Below, piece after piece: positions 54,362-63,578 of a stretch of 64,000 nt of DNA (position 1 is the first letter of the stretch; each line of letters opens with the position of its first letter). The position numbers were made by a program, and so were the translations under genes. The notes beneath the pieces were generated by a model. It saw only the letters and a program-made list of their open reading frames with translations. It was not told the origin of the DNA and ran no database searches. Source of the DNA: Hamadaea flava (lineage in GTDB: Bacteria; Actinomycetota; Actinomycetes; Mycobacteriales; Micromonosporaceae). The stretch covers positions 7,440,001 to 7,504,000 of the forward strand of contig NZ_JAMZDZ010000001.1 of NCBI RefSeq assembly GCF_024172085.1, written 5' to 3'.

Positions 54362-54367
54362 TACCCT
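54362..54367 (+). promoter_or_regulatory. -10 element of rmlA
   Basis: TACCCT ends 8 nt before ATG 54376. With the opposing TAGACT box of rmlB (54339-54344), the 45-bp gap holds back-to-back promoters. Confidence 0.5.
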
Positions 54368-54375
54368 GTCCCCTC

Positions 54376-55242
54376 ATGCGCGGAATCCTGCTGGCCGGTG
54401 GTACCGGATCGCGACTGTGGCCCATCACCCGAGCGGTGTCGAAGCAGCTCATGCCGGTGTACGACAAGCCCATGATCTACTACCCGCTGACCACGCTCGT
54501 GATGGCGGGCGTACGCGAGGTCCTGGTAATCACCACCCCGGAGGACTCGACGCAGTTCCAGCGGCTGCTCGGCGACGGCGGCCAATGGGGACTGAGCATC
54601 GGATATGCGACACAGCCGAAGCCGGAGGGCATCGCGCAGGCGTTCGTGATCGGGGCCGACTTCATCGGCGACGAACCGGTGGCGCTCATCCTCGGCGACA
54701 ACATCTTCCACGGCGTCGGCCTCGGCCGGCAGCTCGCCGAGCACGAGAGGCTGGAGGGTGGCCGGATCTTCGCGTACCAGGTCGCCAATCCGAGCGACTA
54801 CGGCGTGGTCGAGTTCGCCCCGGACGGGCGGGTGCTGTCGATCGAGGAGAAGCCGCTCGAGCCCAAGTCCCGGTACGCCGTTCCCGGCTTGTACTTCTAC
54901 GACAACCAGGTCGTCGACATCGCGGCCGGCCTCAAGCCCAGCGACCGGGGCGAACTGGAGATCACCGCGGTCAACGACGCGTACCTGCAGGCCGGGCAAC
55001 TGTCGGTGACGGTGCTCGACCGGGGCACCGCCTGGCTCGACACCGGCACCTTCTCGTCGATGATGCAGGCGGCCGAGTTCGTCCGGGTCATCGAGGAGCG
55101 GCAGGGACTCAAGATCGGCTGCGTGGAGGAGGCGGCCTGGCGGGCCGGCTTCATCGACGACAACCGCCTCGGATCGCTGGCCCAGCCGTTGCGCAAGAGC
55201 GGCTACGGCGACTACCTGCTGCGCCTGCTGACCGACCACTGA
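54376..55242 (+). CDS. rfbA: glucose-1-phosphate thymidylyltransferase RmlA
   Basis: 288 residues. [20 protein letters not shown] is the nucleotide-binding loop. [39 protein letters not shown] and [17 protein letters not shown] are RmlA hallmarks. It makes dTDP-glucose from dTTP and glucose-1-phosphate. Its stop lies in the first unit of the following tandem repeat. Confidence 0.95.
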   Translation: MRGILLAGGTGSRLWPITRAVSKQLMPVYDKPMIYYPLTTLVMAGVREVLVITTPEDSTQFQRLLGDGGQWGLSIGYATQPKPEGIAQAFVIGADFIGDEPVALILGDNIFHGVGLGRQLAEHERLEGGRIFAYQVANPSDYGVVEFAPDGRVLSIEEKPLEPKSRYAVPGLYFYDNQVVDIAAGLKPSDRGELEITAVNDAYLQAGQLSVTVLDRGTAWLDTGTFSSMMQAAEFVRVIEERQGLKIGCVEEAAWRAGFIDDNRLGSLAQPLRKSGYGDYLLRLLTDH

Positions 55243-55344
55243 CCACCGCCGGGGCGGAAGCACCACTGACCACCGACGGGCGAAAGCAGCACTGACCTCC
55301 GCCGGGGCGAAAGCAGCACTGACCGCCGTCCGGGCGGAAGCTCA
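55237..55344. repeat. about 27-bp tandem repeat, four copies
   Basis: Units starting CACTGACC at 55237, 55264, 55290 and 55317, with the consensus CACTGACCACCGCCGGGGCG followed by RAAGCA. The first unit covers the rmlA stop, the last touches the stop of the flippase gene (complement, 55342). Degenerate enough to suggest an older expansion. Confidence 0.8.
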
Positions 55345-56610
55345 GTCCGCGGCCGCCCGGCGGAACACGGCGTACATGAACCCGACGGTCACCACGGCCG
55401 AGACCAGCTGCGCCGTCAGCCCGGCGGCGACCGGCTCCAGCGGGAGCAGGAAGCAGGCCAGGAAGCTGACCATGCCCACGGCGTACCCGGCTGTCACGGC
55501 CCGGTGCCGGGCCAGGGCCAGGAGTGCCGACTGAAGCACGGCGACGGCCATGCCGAAGACCGCGCTGAGTGCCAGCAACGCCAGGTCCAGGGCGCCGATG
55601 CCATGCGCGTCGCCGAAGATCATCCGCAGCACGAAGCCGCCCAGCGCCGCCGTGCCCAGGACGCCGAGAGCGCCGAGTCCCGAAACCAGGTACGCCGCTT
55701 GGCGTACCCCTTGGCGCAGGAGACGGTGATCCCCCGTGGCCGCAGCGCGCGAGAGAGCCGGGAGAAGCACGGTCTGGGCGCTGGTGAAGAGGAACTGCGG
55801 GATGCGAGCCAGGACGAAGGCGAACGCGAAGACCCCGGCCCGGCCGGGGTCGTCCGTGAGCAGGGCATTGACCACGACCGGGCCGAGGTTCGCCATGCCG
55901 AGCGAGAGCAGGTTGGACGCGGCCAGCCAGCCGACCGCCGCGAGCAGGCCGCGCCACGCGACCTGACCGCCGGCCGGGCCGAGCCGGACCCAGGGCAGGC
56001 AGGCCACCGCCGCGAGCAGCGGGCCGATGCCGACGCCGATGCCGTACGCCGACGCCAGATGGACCCCGGCGACGGCCAGGCCCAGGCAGGGCAGCAGCCG
56101 TCCGAGGCCCTCGCCGCCGATCGTGGCCGCGTATCGGCGCAGCTCGCTGCGTCCGGCGAAGGTGCCGCGCGGCAGGCTCATCACCGCATAACCGGCGCAG
56201 GCCGCAGCCAGGCCGACCACCATCCAGTGGTTGCCGTCGAACACGCGCCGCGACAGCGGGTCCGCGGCCACGCCGAGCACCGCCAGTACCGTCACGAGCA
56301 GCCCGGCGGCGATCAAGCGCAGCTGGCGCACCGCGGTGCCGGTGGGCTGCCCCTGGGCGAGGCCCCGGCTGACCAGGCGGCTGATCTCCAGGTCGACGCT
56401 GGCGAACAGGCCCGCGCCGAACACCACGATCAGCAGATAGAGCGAGGCCAGCGTGGCGTATTCGGCCGGGGTGACCATTTTCGCCGTGATCGTCAGGAAC
56501 GCGTATCCGGCCGCGCCGAGCACCGCCAGCCCGACCACGATCGAACTCGCGCCCCGGGCGACGCTCTGGACGGAGACCGCGGTTTCGTCGGTGAGCTGCG
56601 CCTGGCTCAC
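55342..56610 (-). CDS. polysaccharide flippase-like multi-pass membrane protein
   Basis: 422 residues from GTG 56610. About twelve hydrophobic helices, with Gly/Ala-rich sequences such as VVGLAVLGAAGYAFLT and GVFAFAFVLARIPQFLFTSA. This is the layout of Wzx/MATE-like lipid-linked oligosaccharide transporters. No rigid signature can be seen, so substrate and family are inferred from the sugar genes around it. It would move a lipid-linked glycan across the membrane. It is divergent from the methyltransferase gene. Confidence 0.75.
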   Translation of the reverse strand: MSQAQLTDETAVSVQSVARGASSIVVGLAVLGAAGYAFLTITAKMVTPAEYATLASLYLLIVVFGAGLFASVDLEISRLVSRGLAQGQPTGTAVRQLRLIAAGLLVTVLAVLGVAADPLSRRVFDGNHWMVVGLAAACAGYAVMSLPRGTFAGRSELRRYAATIGGEGLGRLLPCLGLAVAGVHLASAYGIGVGIGPLLAAVACLPWVRLGPAGGQVAWRGLLAAVGWLAASNLLSLGMANLGPVVVNALLTDDPGRAGVFAFAFVLARIPQFLFTSAQTVLLPALSRAAATGDHRLLRQGVRQAAYLVSGLGALGVLGTAALGGFVLRMIFGDAHGIGALDLALLALSAVFGMAVAVLQSALLALARHRAVTAGYAVGMVSFLACFLLPLEPVAAGLTAQLVSAVVTVGFMYAVFRRAAAD

Positions 56611-56722
56611 CGCTTCACCGCCTGGGGAGAGTAGGGCATAGTAGGCGCCAGCGTAGACGACGCCCGGCGGCCTGCCCCTGATCGCCTGGGTCCCCAGGCC
56701 GCAGCAGACGAGGAGATCCACC

Positions 56723-57364
56723 GTGACCGACGAAGCGTCGTCGCCAGCCAAAGCGGGCGCTGGGACGGAAACGCAGGCCTATACCGATCGGCTCACGACC
56801 AAGAGCGGCGTGTGGTGGAAGCGGGCGCTCAACGTGCAGGCGCCCTACCGGTGGAACCTGCGCCGTCTGGGCCTCGGCCGCACCCTCGACGTCGGCTGCG
56901 GCGTCGGCCGGAACCTGGCCCACCTGGGCCCCGGCGGCGTCGGCGTCGACCACAACCCGACCTCGATCGACGTGTGCCGCGAGCTGGGGCTGGAGGCGTA
57001 CACCAGCGAGGAGTTCTTCCGCGACGGCCACGCGCGGCCCGGTTCCTTCGACTCGCTGCTCGCGGCGCACCTCGCCGAGCACCTGGACGCCGCCGACTTC
57101 GACGAGGTCATGGCCCCCTACCTGCCCTGCCTCAAGCCCGGCGGGCGGCTCGTGCTCATCACTCCGCAGGAACGCGGCTACGCCAGCGACGCCACACACG
57201 TCCGGTTCGTCGGGTTCGCCGAGGCCGCCGACGACTGCAAGCGCCTGGGACTCGACCTCGTCCGGCAGTACTCGTTCCCGCTGCCGAGGTCAGCCGGACG
57301 GTCCTTCACATACAACGAGTTCGTCACTGTCGCGCGCAAACCGGAGGGGGACGGTCGGCGATGA
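56723..57364 (+). CDS. class I SAM-dependent methyltransferase
   Basis: 213 residues from GTG 56723 (GAGGAGA upstream). [16 protein letters not shown] is the SAM motif I, and [14 protein letters not shown] with [11 protein letters not shown] the later motifs of a methyltransferase type 11/12 fold. Overlaps the epimerase by ATGA. A sugar or glycolipid O-methylation fits the context; not proven. Confidence 0.82.
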   Translation: MTDEASSPAKAGAGTETQAYTDRLTTKSGVWWKRALNVQAPYRWNLRRLGLGRTLDVGCGVGRNLAHLGPGGVGVDHNPTSIDVCRELGLEAYTSEEFFRDGHARPGSFDSLLAAHLAEHLDAADFDEVMAPYLPCLKPGGRLVLITPQERGYASDATHVRFVGFAEAADDCKRLGLDLVRQYSFPLPRSAGRSFTYNEFVTVARKPEGDGRR

Positions 57365-57957
57365 AGGTCAACGAGCTGAAGATCGAGGGCGCCTGGGAGT
57401 TCGTCCCGGTGCAGCACGGCGATCCGCGCGGGGTCTTCCTGGAGTGGTACCGATTCGAGCAGGTCGAGGCCGTGGTCGGGCATCCGCTGCGACTCGCGCA
57501 GGCCAACATCTCGACCTCCGTCGGGGGAACGGTCCGCGGGATCCACTTCGCTCAGGTGCCGCCCGGCCAGGCCAAATACGTGACATGTGTACGCGGAGCG
57601 GTGCTGGACGTCATCGTCGACCTGCGAGTGGGGTCCCCGACGTTCGGCGAGTGGACCTCCGCCCAGCTCGACGAGACCGAGCGCAACGCCATCTACCTGG
57701 GCGAAGGCTTGGGGCACGGGTTCTGCGCGCTGACCGGCGACGTCACGATCGCGTACCTGTGCTCGGAGGTCTACAACCCGGCGCGGGAGTTCGCGGTGAA
57801 CGCGTTGGACCCCGAATTGGGCATCGTGTGGCCGGCCGACTCGCCCCTGCTGTCGGCCCGCGATTCCGCCGCGCCGTCGCTCGCGGAAGCGGCCGCTCAG
57901 GGCCTGCTTCCGTCCTATGCGGACTACCGTGCGTACGTCGATGCGCTACGTGCGTGA
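57361..57957 (+). CDS. rfbC: dTDP-4-dehydrorhamnose 3,5-epimerase family protein
   Basis: 198 residues from ATG 57361 (ATGA overlap with the methyltransferase). RmlC cupin signs: [28 protein letters not shown] with the catalytic His, [42 protein letters not shown]. It completes the rhamnose pathway, but sequence in this family does not separate RmlC from single-site epimerases, so another 6-deoxysugar product is possible. Confidence 0.85.
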   Translation: MKVNELKIEGAWEFVPVQHGDPRGVFLEWYRFEQVEAVVGHPLRLAQANISTSVGGTVRGIHFAQVPPGQAKYVTCVRGAVLDVIVDLRVGSPTFGEWTSAQLDETERNAIYLGEGLGHGFCALTGDVTIAYLCSEVYNPAREFAVNALDPELGIVWPADSPLLSARDSAAPSLAEAAAQGLLPSYADYRAYVDALRA

Positions 57958-57977
57958 CCTTCGCAGGTGATCTCGCG

Positions 57978-57983
57978 TACTGT
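57978..57983 (+). promoter_or_regulatory. -10 element of pafA
   Basis: TACTGT ends 6 nt before ATG 57990. pafA is predicted to be leaderless and independent of the sugar genes upstream. Confidence 0.5.
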
Positions 57984-57989
57984 TTGGGG

Positions 57990-59348
57990 ATGGACCGGCG
58001 CATCTACGGCATCGAGACGGAGTACGGCGTCACCTGCACGTATCGGGGGCAGCGTCGGCTGTCGCCGGACGAGGTGGCGCGTTACCTGTTCCGGCGGGTC
58101 GTCTCGTGGGGCCGTTCTAGCAACGTCTTCCTCCGCAACGGTGCCCGCCTCTACCTGGACGTGGGCTCGCACCCCGAGTACGCCACCCCCGAATGCGACT
58201 CGTTGCTCGACCTGGTCGCCCACGACCGGGCCGGCGAGCGCATCCTCGAGGGTCTGCTGGTCGACGCCGAGAAGCGACTGCACGACGAGGGCATCGCGGG
58301 CGAGATCTACCTCTTCAAGAACAACACCGACTCCGCCGGCAACTCGTACGGCTGCCACGAGAACTACCTGGTCAGCCGGCACGGCGAGTTCGGCCGGCTC
58401 GCCGACGTCCTGATCCCGTTCCTGGTCACCCGCCAGCTCATCTGCGGAGCCGGGAAAGTCCTGCAGACCCCGCGGGGAGCGGTCTACTGCCTGTCCCAGC
58501 GCGCCGAGCACATCTGGGAGGGCGTGTCCAGCGCTACCACCCGCAGCCGGCCCATCATCAACACCCGCGACGAGCCGCACGCGGACGCCGAGCGCTACCG
58601 GCGCCTGCACGTCATCGTCGGCGACTCCAACATGAACGAGATGACCACCCTGCTGAAGGTGGGGTCGGCCGACATCGTCCTGCGGATGATCGAGGCCGGG
58701 GTCGCCATGCCCGACCTGTCGCTGGAGAACCCGATCCGGGCCATCCGGGAGGTCTCCCACGACATCACCGGCCGGCGGCGCATCCGGCTGGCCAGCGGCC
58801 GGGAGGCCAGCGCGCTGGAGATCCAGCAGGAGTACTTCGCCAAGGCCGCCGAGTTCGTCGCGAAGCGTACCCATGACGACGTCTCCAAGAAGGTCATCGA
58901 CCTCTGGAGCCGGGTGCTCACCGCCGTCGAGACCGGCGACCTCGAACCGGTCTCCCGCGAGATCGACTGGGTCACCAAGCTGCGCCTGATCGAGCGCTAC
59001 CAGGCCAAGAACGACCTGCCGCTGGCGCACCCCCGGGTCGCCCAGCTCGACCTCGCGTACCACGATCTCCGTCGGGGCCGGGGACTCTACCCGCTGCTGG
59101 AGAAGCGGGGCCAGGTCGAGCGAGCCGTCCACGACCTGCGCATCTACGAGGCCAAGGAGACTCCGCCGCAGACGACCCGGGCCCGGCTGCGGGGCGAGTT
59201 CATCCGGCACGCCCAGGAGAAGCGCCGCGACTTCACGGTGGACTGGGTCCACCTCAAGCTGAACGACCAGGCCCAGCGGACCGTCCTGTGCAAGGACCCG
59301 TTCCGGGCGCACGACGAGCGGGTGGACCGCCTGATCGCCAGCATGTGA
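57990..59348 (+). CDS. pafA: Pup-protein ligase PafA
   Basis: 452 residues from ATG 57990. Glutamine-synthetase-like fold: [12 protein letters not shown] for ATP/Mg, [19 protein letters not shown] with the catalytic Asp, [20 protein letters not shown], and the C-terminal domain. It is shorter than Dop and lacks its extra loop. It phosphorylates the Pup C-terminal Glu and transfers it to lysines. Unlike in most loci it is separated from prcA by 7.8 kb of sugar genes. Confidence 0.95.
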   Translation: MDRRIYGIETEYGVTCTYRGQRRLSPDEVARYLFRRVVSWGRSSNVFLRNGARLYLDVGSHPEYATPECDSLLDLVAHDRAGERILEGLLVDAEKRLHDEGIAGEIYLFKNNTDSAGNSYGCHENYLVSRHGEFGRLADVLIPFLVTRQLICGAGKVLQTPRGAVYCLSQRAEHIWEGVSSATTRSRPIINTRDEPHADAERYRRLHVIVGDSNMNEMTTLLKVGSADIVLRMIEAGVAMPDLSLENPIRAIREVSHDITGRRRIRLASGREASALEIQQEYFAKAAEFVAKRTHDDVSKKVIDLWSRVLTAVETGDLEPVSREIDWVTKLRLIERYQAKNDLPLAHPRVAQLDLAYHDLRRGRGLYPLLEKRGQVERAVHDLRIYEAKETPPQTTRARLRGEFIRHAQEKRRDFTVDWVHLKLNDQAQRTVLCKDPFRAHDERVDRLIASM

Positions 59349-59413
59349 CCGCACCAGCCGCCGCCCGCATCCCCTCCAGGACGCGGGCGGCGGGGTGTAG
59401 GCTTCGGCCCACC

Positions 59414-59641
59414 ATGAGCGAGAACGACACCCCGCCCACCGAATCCCAGCGGCGAATCCAGCGCGACATCTTCGGCCGCCGGATGGACGAGGTCCAGCCC
59501 CGATGGGAACGCCGCAAGGCGAAGATCCGCGCCGAGATCGAGCGGAACCGGCGCGGCGAGTACAAGGTGCCGACCTGGGTGCTGCTCGCTGTGCTGATCG
59601 CGATCGTGGTCGGGTTCACCCTCTTCGTCGCCCTCGCCTGA
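59414..59641 (+). CDS. small membrane protein, 75 aa
   Basis: ATG 59414, 10 nt after TAGGCT (59398-59403). Residues 1-50 are highly charged (RRIQRDIFGRRMDEV, RAEIERNRRGEY); residues 54-74 form one membrane helix (WVLLAVLIAIVVGFTLFVAL) at the C-terminus, so it is probably tail-anchored. No known family. Confidence 0.7.
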   Translation: MSENDTPPTESQRRIQRDIFGRRMDEVQPRWERRKAKIRAEIERNRRGEYKVPTWVLLAVLIAIVVGFTLFVALA

Positions 59642-59682
59642 CCCGGCCTCCCCCCTCGCCCCCCTGCGCGCTCTCCGCTCCC

Positions 59683-59880
59683 TCCGCGTGCCTCGGCTCT
59701 TTCCGCGTGCCTCGGCTCTTTCCGCGTGATCATGAACTAACGGTCGTGATCGACCGGCGTGTCGTGTCCCCGCGACCCTGATCGACTCCGCGCCGCCCTG
59801 ATCAACTCCGGGCCGCGGCGACCGCCCTCATCAACTCCGCGCCCCCCGACCGCGCGTGATCAACCCCGCGACCGCGCTTG
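59683..59880. repeat. intergenic repeat cluster: 19-bp repeat plus degenerate GATCA units
   Basis: TCCGCGTGCCTCGGCTCTT occurs at 59683-59701 and 59702-59720, with a partial third copy. From about 59727 follow five diverged units with the form CTGATCAACTCCGCGCC (for example at 59778 and 59799), reaching the end of the DUF3866 gene. No coding sequence on the + strand. Confidence 0.65.
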
Positions 59881-60969
59881 GTCACGGCAGCGCACTCGGT
59901 GTCGGAGCAGCGCGGCAGCGTGGCGTCCGGCCGCGGCAGCGGCGAGGAAGTACGCGTAATCGCCGTCCAGCCCCCGCCCCATCGTCGACAGCTTCACCGG
60001 CGACGCCCGCAACGCCTCGTCCAACCCTGCGCAGTCGACCTCCACGAGCCGGTGCTTGGCCTGGAGGGGGGCCAGGTCCGACGACAGTCCGGCCGCCAGG
60101 GGAGCTGGGACGGGCAGGTCGGCTCTGGCCAACGCCACCTGCCCGTACGCGGTGAGGCTGTGGTGTGACACGCCCTGGTGGCGTTCCCGGGCGTCGGCTT
60201 CCGAGATCCGCAGCGATCCGACCGGCCGCCCGCCCAGGGTCGCCACCGCGTTGACCGCCTCGCCGACGGCGACGCCGGAGAATCCCCAGATCGTGCCGGT
60301 GCCGAGGTTGCCCGGTCCCTGCGCCACGATGGTCAGCTCGGCGTCGAGGGCGTACCGGGCGGCCAGGAGCGCGCTGTGGACGTTGACCGCCTCGAGGTCA
60401 CCCCCGTACGCCTGCCCGGCGGTCACCGTCCCGGCCAGCCGTTCGGTCAGCTCGGACAGCGATCGGGAGAACCAGGCGGGCAGCGCGCCCCCGTCGGTCA
60501 TGACGTACGCCACTCGCGTACCCGGGCGGGTGGCGTCGATCCCGGCCAGAATCGCCGGCAGTGCCGAATGCAGGTCGGCCAGGACGACCGGCATACCGCC
60601 GAGGCCGTCGGCATCCACCAGCTTGGAACGGAACGGCGAATCCTCCTCGTCGGCGGCGAGCGTCACAGTCTGTAACGGGGTGTAGCGCGATTTGACGATG
60701 TGGCCGGGGCCGGACGGGTCCGGCGGCAGCCGGTCCGGCAGGGCCACGACCAGGGCGTACCCGCCCGTTCCCAGGCCAAGTGCCAGAGCGGTGGCGTTCA
60801 GCAACACTCGGTCACCGGTCTCCGGCTCGCCGACGAGCGCCGGGTACGCCAGCGCCCGCACCGACGAAGGGTCGTCGGGTGTCCGCTGCGTCAGGCGTAC
60901 CTCCAGCTCGACCGCGCCGCGCCACCGCCGGCCCACCGATTCCACGGATCCCTGCCGCCACCTGATCAC
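59860..60969 (-). CDS. DUF3866 family protein
   Basis: 369 residues from GTG 60969; GTG 60972 is an alternative start, but only 60969 gives the leaderless 6-nt spacing to TAGGGT (60976-60981). The sequence has the DUF3866 pattern (RLTQRTPDDPSSVRALAYPA, HIVKSRYTPLQ, LADLHSALPAI, VAYVMTDGGALP, GPGNLGTGT). Function is unknown; it is widely found beside pafB/pafC in actinobacteria. It faces away from pafB, and they share a 130-bp promoter region with a SOS box. Confidence 0.85.
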   Translation of the reverse strand: MIRWRQGSVESVGRRWRGAVELEVRLTQRTPDDPSSVRALAYPALVGEPETGDRVLLNATALALGLGTGGYALVVALPDRLPPDPSGPGHIVKSRYTPLQTVTLAADEEDSPFRSKLVDADGLGGMPVVLADLHSALPAILAGIDATRPGTRVAYVMTDGGALPAWFSRSLSELTERLAGTVTAGQAYGGDLEAVNVHSALLAARYALDAELTIVAQGPGNLGTGTIWGFSGVAVGEAVNAVATLGGRPVGSLRISEADARERHQGVSHHSLTAYGQVALARADLPVPAPLAAGLSSDLAPLQAKHRLVEVDCAGLDEALRASPVKLSTMGRGLDGDYAYFLAAAAAGRHAAALLRHRVRCRDQARSRG

Positions 60970-61035
60970 CACGACACCCTAGCGGCCCACGAGTCGCTCG
61001 GAGCGCAGCGCTCGCACACGGATTGTCACTCTTCC

Positions 61036-61047
61036 GAACGTTAGTTC
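61036..61047. promoter_or_regulatory. LexA-type SOS box between DUF3866 and pafB
   Basis: CGAACGTTAGTTCG contains GAAC-N4-GTTC (61036-61047) and matches the actinobacterial LexA consensus TCGAAC-N4-GTTCGA in 11 of 12 defined bases (first base C instead of T). A TTGTCA, -35-like, lies just upstream at 61023-61028. LexA binding here would repress pafBC, DUF3866 or both until DNA damage. Confidence 0.65.
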
Positions 61048-61090
61048 GATCTTTTCGGGAGCCGGGGGCGACGCCGCGCGCGGACGCTGC

Positions 61091-61096
61091 TAGCGT
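61091..61096 (+). promoter_or_regulatory. -10 element of pafB
   Basis: TAGCGT ends 6 nt before GTG 61103; leaderless. No clear -35 is apparent upstream, leaving room for an activator or for a promoter nearer the SOS box. Confidence 0.5.
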
Positions 61097-61102
61097 TGCT
61101 CT

Positions 61103-62161
61103 GTGTCGCGCAGCCGGACCGAACGCCTCGTCAACTTGGTGATCTGCCTGCTCTCTACGCGCAGGTTCCTCACGGCTGCCCAGATCGCCGCGACCGTTCC
61201 CGGTTACGAGCACGATTCCGACGATCCCCGCGAGCACGAGGCCTTCCAGCGCAAATTCGAACGGGATAAGGCTGAGCTGCGGGAGCTGGGCGTACCACTG
61301 GAAATCGGCACGGCGAGCGTGTTCGACGCGGAGCCGGGCTATCGCATCGCGCGCCGGGACTACGGCCTGCCCGAGATCCCGCTCGCGCCGGACGAAGCGG
61401 CCGCCGTTGGCGTGGCCGCGCGCCTGTGGCGGCACGCGGGCATGGCCGCCGCCGCCAGCTCGGGTCTGGCGAAGCTGCGAGCCGGCGGCATCGAGGTCGA
61501 CGGCGAGGCCACCCTCGGCGTGGAGCCGGTCGTGGCGGTCGACCCGGCGTTCACCCCGCTGGCCAACGCCGCCCGCGAGCGCCGCGCGGTCACCTTCAAC
61601 TATCGCGTTCCCGAGCAGGACGCTTCCGCCACCCGGCACCTTCAGCCATGGGGTGTGGTCTGCTGGCGCGGCCGCTGGTACGTGGTCGGCAACGACACCG
61701 ACCGGGGTGCCACCCGCTGCTTCCGCCTGTCGCGGATCACCGGGGCGGTGCGGCTGGTCGGCCCGACCGACGCCTACACGCCGCCGGCCGATCTCAATCT
61801 GATCAGCCACGTCGCGCGGTGGTCCGGCCCGCACGAGCGCACCCGGTCCGCGCGGGTCCTGGCCCGTCCAGGGCGAGCAGCAGGGGTACGCCGCTGGGCC
61901 GAGCAGGTCGAGGCGACGCCTGACGGCGACATCCTCACCCTGCGATACGCCGAACCCCTCGGCCTGGCCGCATGGCTGGTCCGCTACGGGCCGGACGTCC
62001 TCGTGCTGGAGCCCGAGGAGGTCCGCGAAGCGATCGTGTGCCGCCTGCGGGACATGGCCGGACTGGCCGAGAAGCTGGGTGCGACCGAGCTGCCGGCTCA
62101 GCTCGCCGGGTCGGATCAAGATCCGGCGCAGACCCGTTCCGCGCAGGAGATCGCGGCATGA
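61103..62161 (+). CDS. pafB: WYL-domain transcription factor PafB
   Basis: 352 residues from GTG 61103. An N-terminal winged helix (RLVNLVICLLSTRRFLTAAQIAATVPGY) is followed by a WYL domain around residues 150-230 (AARERRAVTFNYRVP, HLQPWGVVCWRGRWYVVGND) and the WCX C-terminal domain. PafB forms a heterodimer with PafC that activates LexA-independent DNA-damage genes in mycobacteria. It overlaps pafC by ATGA, consistent with heterodimer stoichiometry. Confidence 0.93.
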   Translation: MSRSRTERLVNLVICLLSTRRFLTAAQIAATVPGYEHDSDDPREHEAFQRKFERDKAELRELGVPLEIGTASVFDAEPGYRIARRDYGLPEIPLAPDEAAAVGVAARLWRHAGMAAAASSGLAKLRAGGIEVDGEATLGVEPVVAVDPAFTPLANAARERRAVTFNYRVPEQDASATRHLQPWGVVCWRGRWYVVGNDTDRGATRCFRLSRITGAVRLVGPTDAYTPPADLNLISHVARWSGPHERTRSARVLARPGRAAGVRRWAEQVEATPDGDILTLRYAEPLGLAAWLVRYGPDVLVLEPEEVREAIVCRLRDMAGLAEKLGATELPAQLAGSDQDPAQTRSAQEIAA

Positions 62162-63120
62162 CGCGTCCGGGGACCACTTCGTCGGAGCGGCTGGCTCGGC
62201 TGCTCAACCTCGTGCCGTACCTGCTGGCCCGGCCGGGCGTGGAGGTCGCGCAGGCGGCCGCCGACCTGGGCGCGACCGAGGCCCAGGTACGCGACGACCT
62301 GGAGTTGCTGTGGGTCTGCGGCCTGCCCGGCTACGGCCCCGGCGACCTGATCGACATGGCGTTCGACGGCGACCGGGTCACCATCACCTACGACGCCGGC
62401 ATCGACCGCCCGCTGCGGCTGCGGCCCGACGAGGCGACCGCGCTGGTGGTGGCGTTGCGGATGCTGGCCGAGACGCCCGGCATCGCCCAGCGTGACGCCA
62501 TCCTGCGGGCGCTGGCCAAGATCGAGAGTGCTGCCGGAGACGTCGCCGACGCCCCGATCGCGGTGCAGTCGCCCGACGGCGGCTCCGCCGACGATCGGCT
62601 CGCGACGGTCCGGGCGGCCGTCGATCGGGGGCGCGCGCTGAGGATCACGTACTACACGGCGACCCGGGACGAGTCGACCGAGCGGGTCATCGACCCGATG
62701 CGGGTCATCGTGGTGGCCGACCGCTCCTATGTAGAGGCTTGGTGCCGCCGGGCCGGCGCGGTCCGGCTGTTCAAGATCGACCGCATCGACGCCCTCACCG
62801 AACTGGACGAGCCGGCCGCGCCGCCGCCGCAGGCCCAGTCGAGCGTCGTCGACGAGCAGGTCTTCCGGCCTTCGCACGAACTGCCGAGCATCACCATCCG
62901 GATCGGCCGCGGCGACCGGTGGATCACCGAGTACTACCCGGTCGAGTCGGTCGACGAGATCACCCCGGAAGAATGGCTCGTCACACTGCGAGTCAGCGAC
63001 CTGGACTGGGCCCGGCGGTTCGTCCTCGGCCTCGGCCCGGGTGTGGACGTCATCGCCCCGAAAGAACTCGCCGAATCGGTACGCGGAGCGGTCCTGGAGG
63101 CTCTCGCGGCGTACGCCTGA
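62158..63120 (+). CDS. pafC: WYL-domain transcription factor PafC
   Basis: 320 residues from ATG 62158. Winged helix in ERLARLLNLVPYLLARPGVE and VAQAAADLGATEAQVRDDLEL; WYL domain in GRALRITYYTATRDESTERVIDP and DRSYVEAWCRRAGAVRLFKI; the C-terminal WCX follows. It is the partner of PafB in sensing DNA damage. The small membrane protein genes downstream have their own leaderless promoters. Confidence 0.93.
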   Translation: MTRPGTTSSERLARLLNLVPYLLARPGVEVAQAAADLGATEAQVRDDLELLWVCGLPGYGPGDLIDMAFDGDRVTITYDAGIDRPLRLRPDEATALVVALRMLAETPGIAQRDAILRALAKIESAAGDVADAPIAVQSPDGGSADDRLATVRAAVDRGRALRITYYTATRDESTERVIDPMRVIVVADRSYVEAWCRRAGAVRLFKIDRIDALTELDEPAAPPPQAQSSVVDEQVFRPSHELPSITIRIGRGDRWITEYYPVESVDEITPEEWLVTLRVSDLDWARRFVLGLGPGVDVIAPKELAESVRGAVLEALAAYA

Positions 63121-63139
63121 GTCGCCTAACGTCTGCGCC

Positions 63140-63544
63140 GTGGAGATCCCCCTCGGCGTACAGGCGGCTGTTGCCGTCGTTGGGCTTTCGGCGTACCTGG
63201 TGCTCTCGATCGTCTACCGGCGACGGTGGGACCGTTCGCTGCGCGTCGCGTTGGGCCGCCGGCTCGGGCTGGACGTGCAGTGGCGGCGGGTCGCCGACTC
63301 CGGCGACATCCCGATGGACGCCTGGTACGCCGAGACCGACGGCCCGCTCGGCAAGCAGTTCGGCCAGCATCTGGCCATCCGGTTCGCCGACATCGCGGCC
63401 CTGGTCGTGCTCGGCGTGCTGCCACCGCTCGCGGTGCTGGGCCTGGAGTTCCTCGGCGACTTCCACAGTGCGGTCATCGGTTTGACCGCGTTCGCCGTGA
63501 TCCCGATCTTCGGGGTGTACTGGAGCAGGCGGCGCGCCGCCTAG
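63140..63544 (+). CDS. small membrane protein, 134 aa
   Basis: GTG 63140 lies 7 nt after TAACGT (63127-63132), a leaderless start. Three hydrophobic segments: residues 6-25, 82-100 and 108-127. The centre (residues 30-80) is polar with WRRVADSGDIPMDAWYAETDG. No family recognised. Its place between pafC and tatA is not one I know a function for. Confidence 0.7.
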   Translation: MEIPLGVQAAVAVVGLSAYLVLSIVYRRRWDRSLRVALGRRLGLDVQWRRVADSGDIPMDAWYAETDGPLGKQFGQHLAIRFADIAALVVLGVLPPLAVLGLEFLGDFHSAVIGLTAFAVIPIFGVYWSRRRAA

Positions 63545-63578
63545 TGAGAGCGCCCCGATCCGGGGGTAAGGTGCGGTC

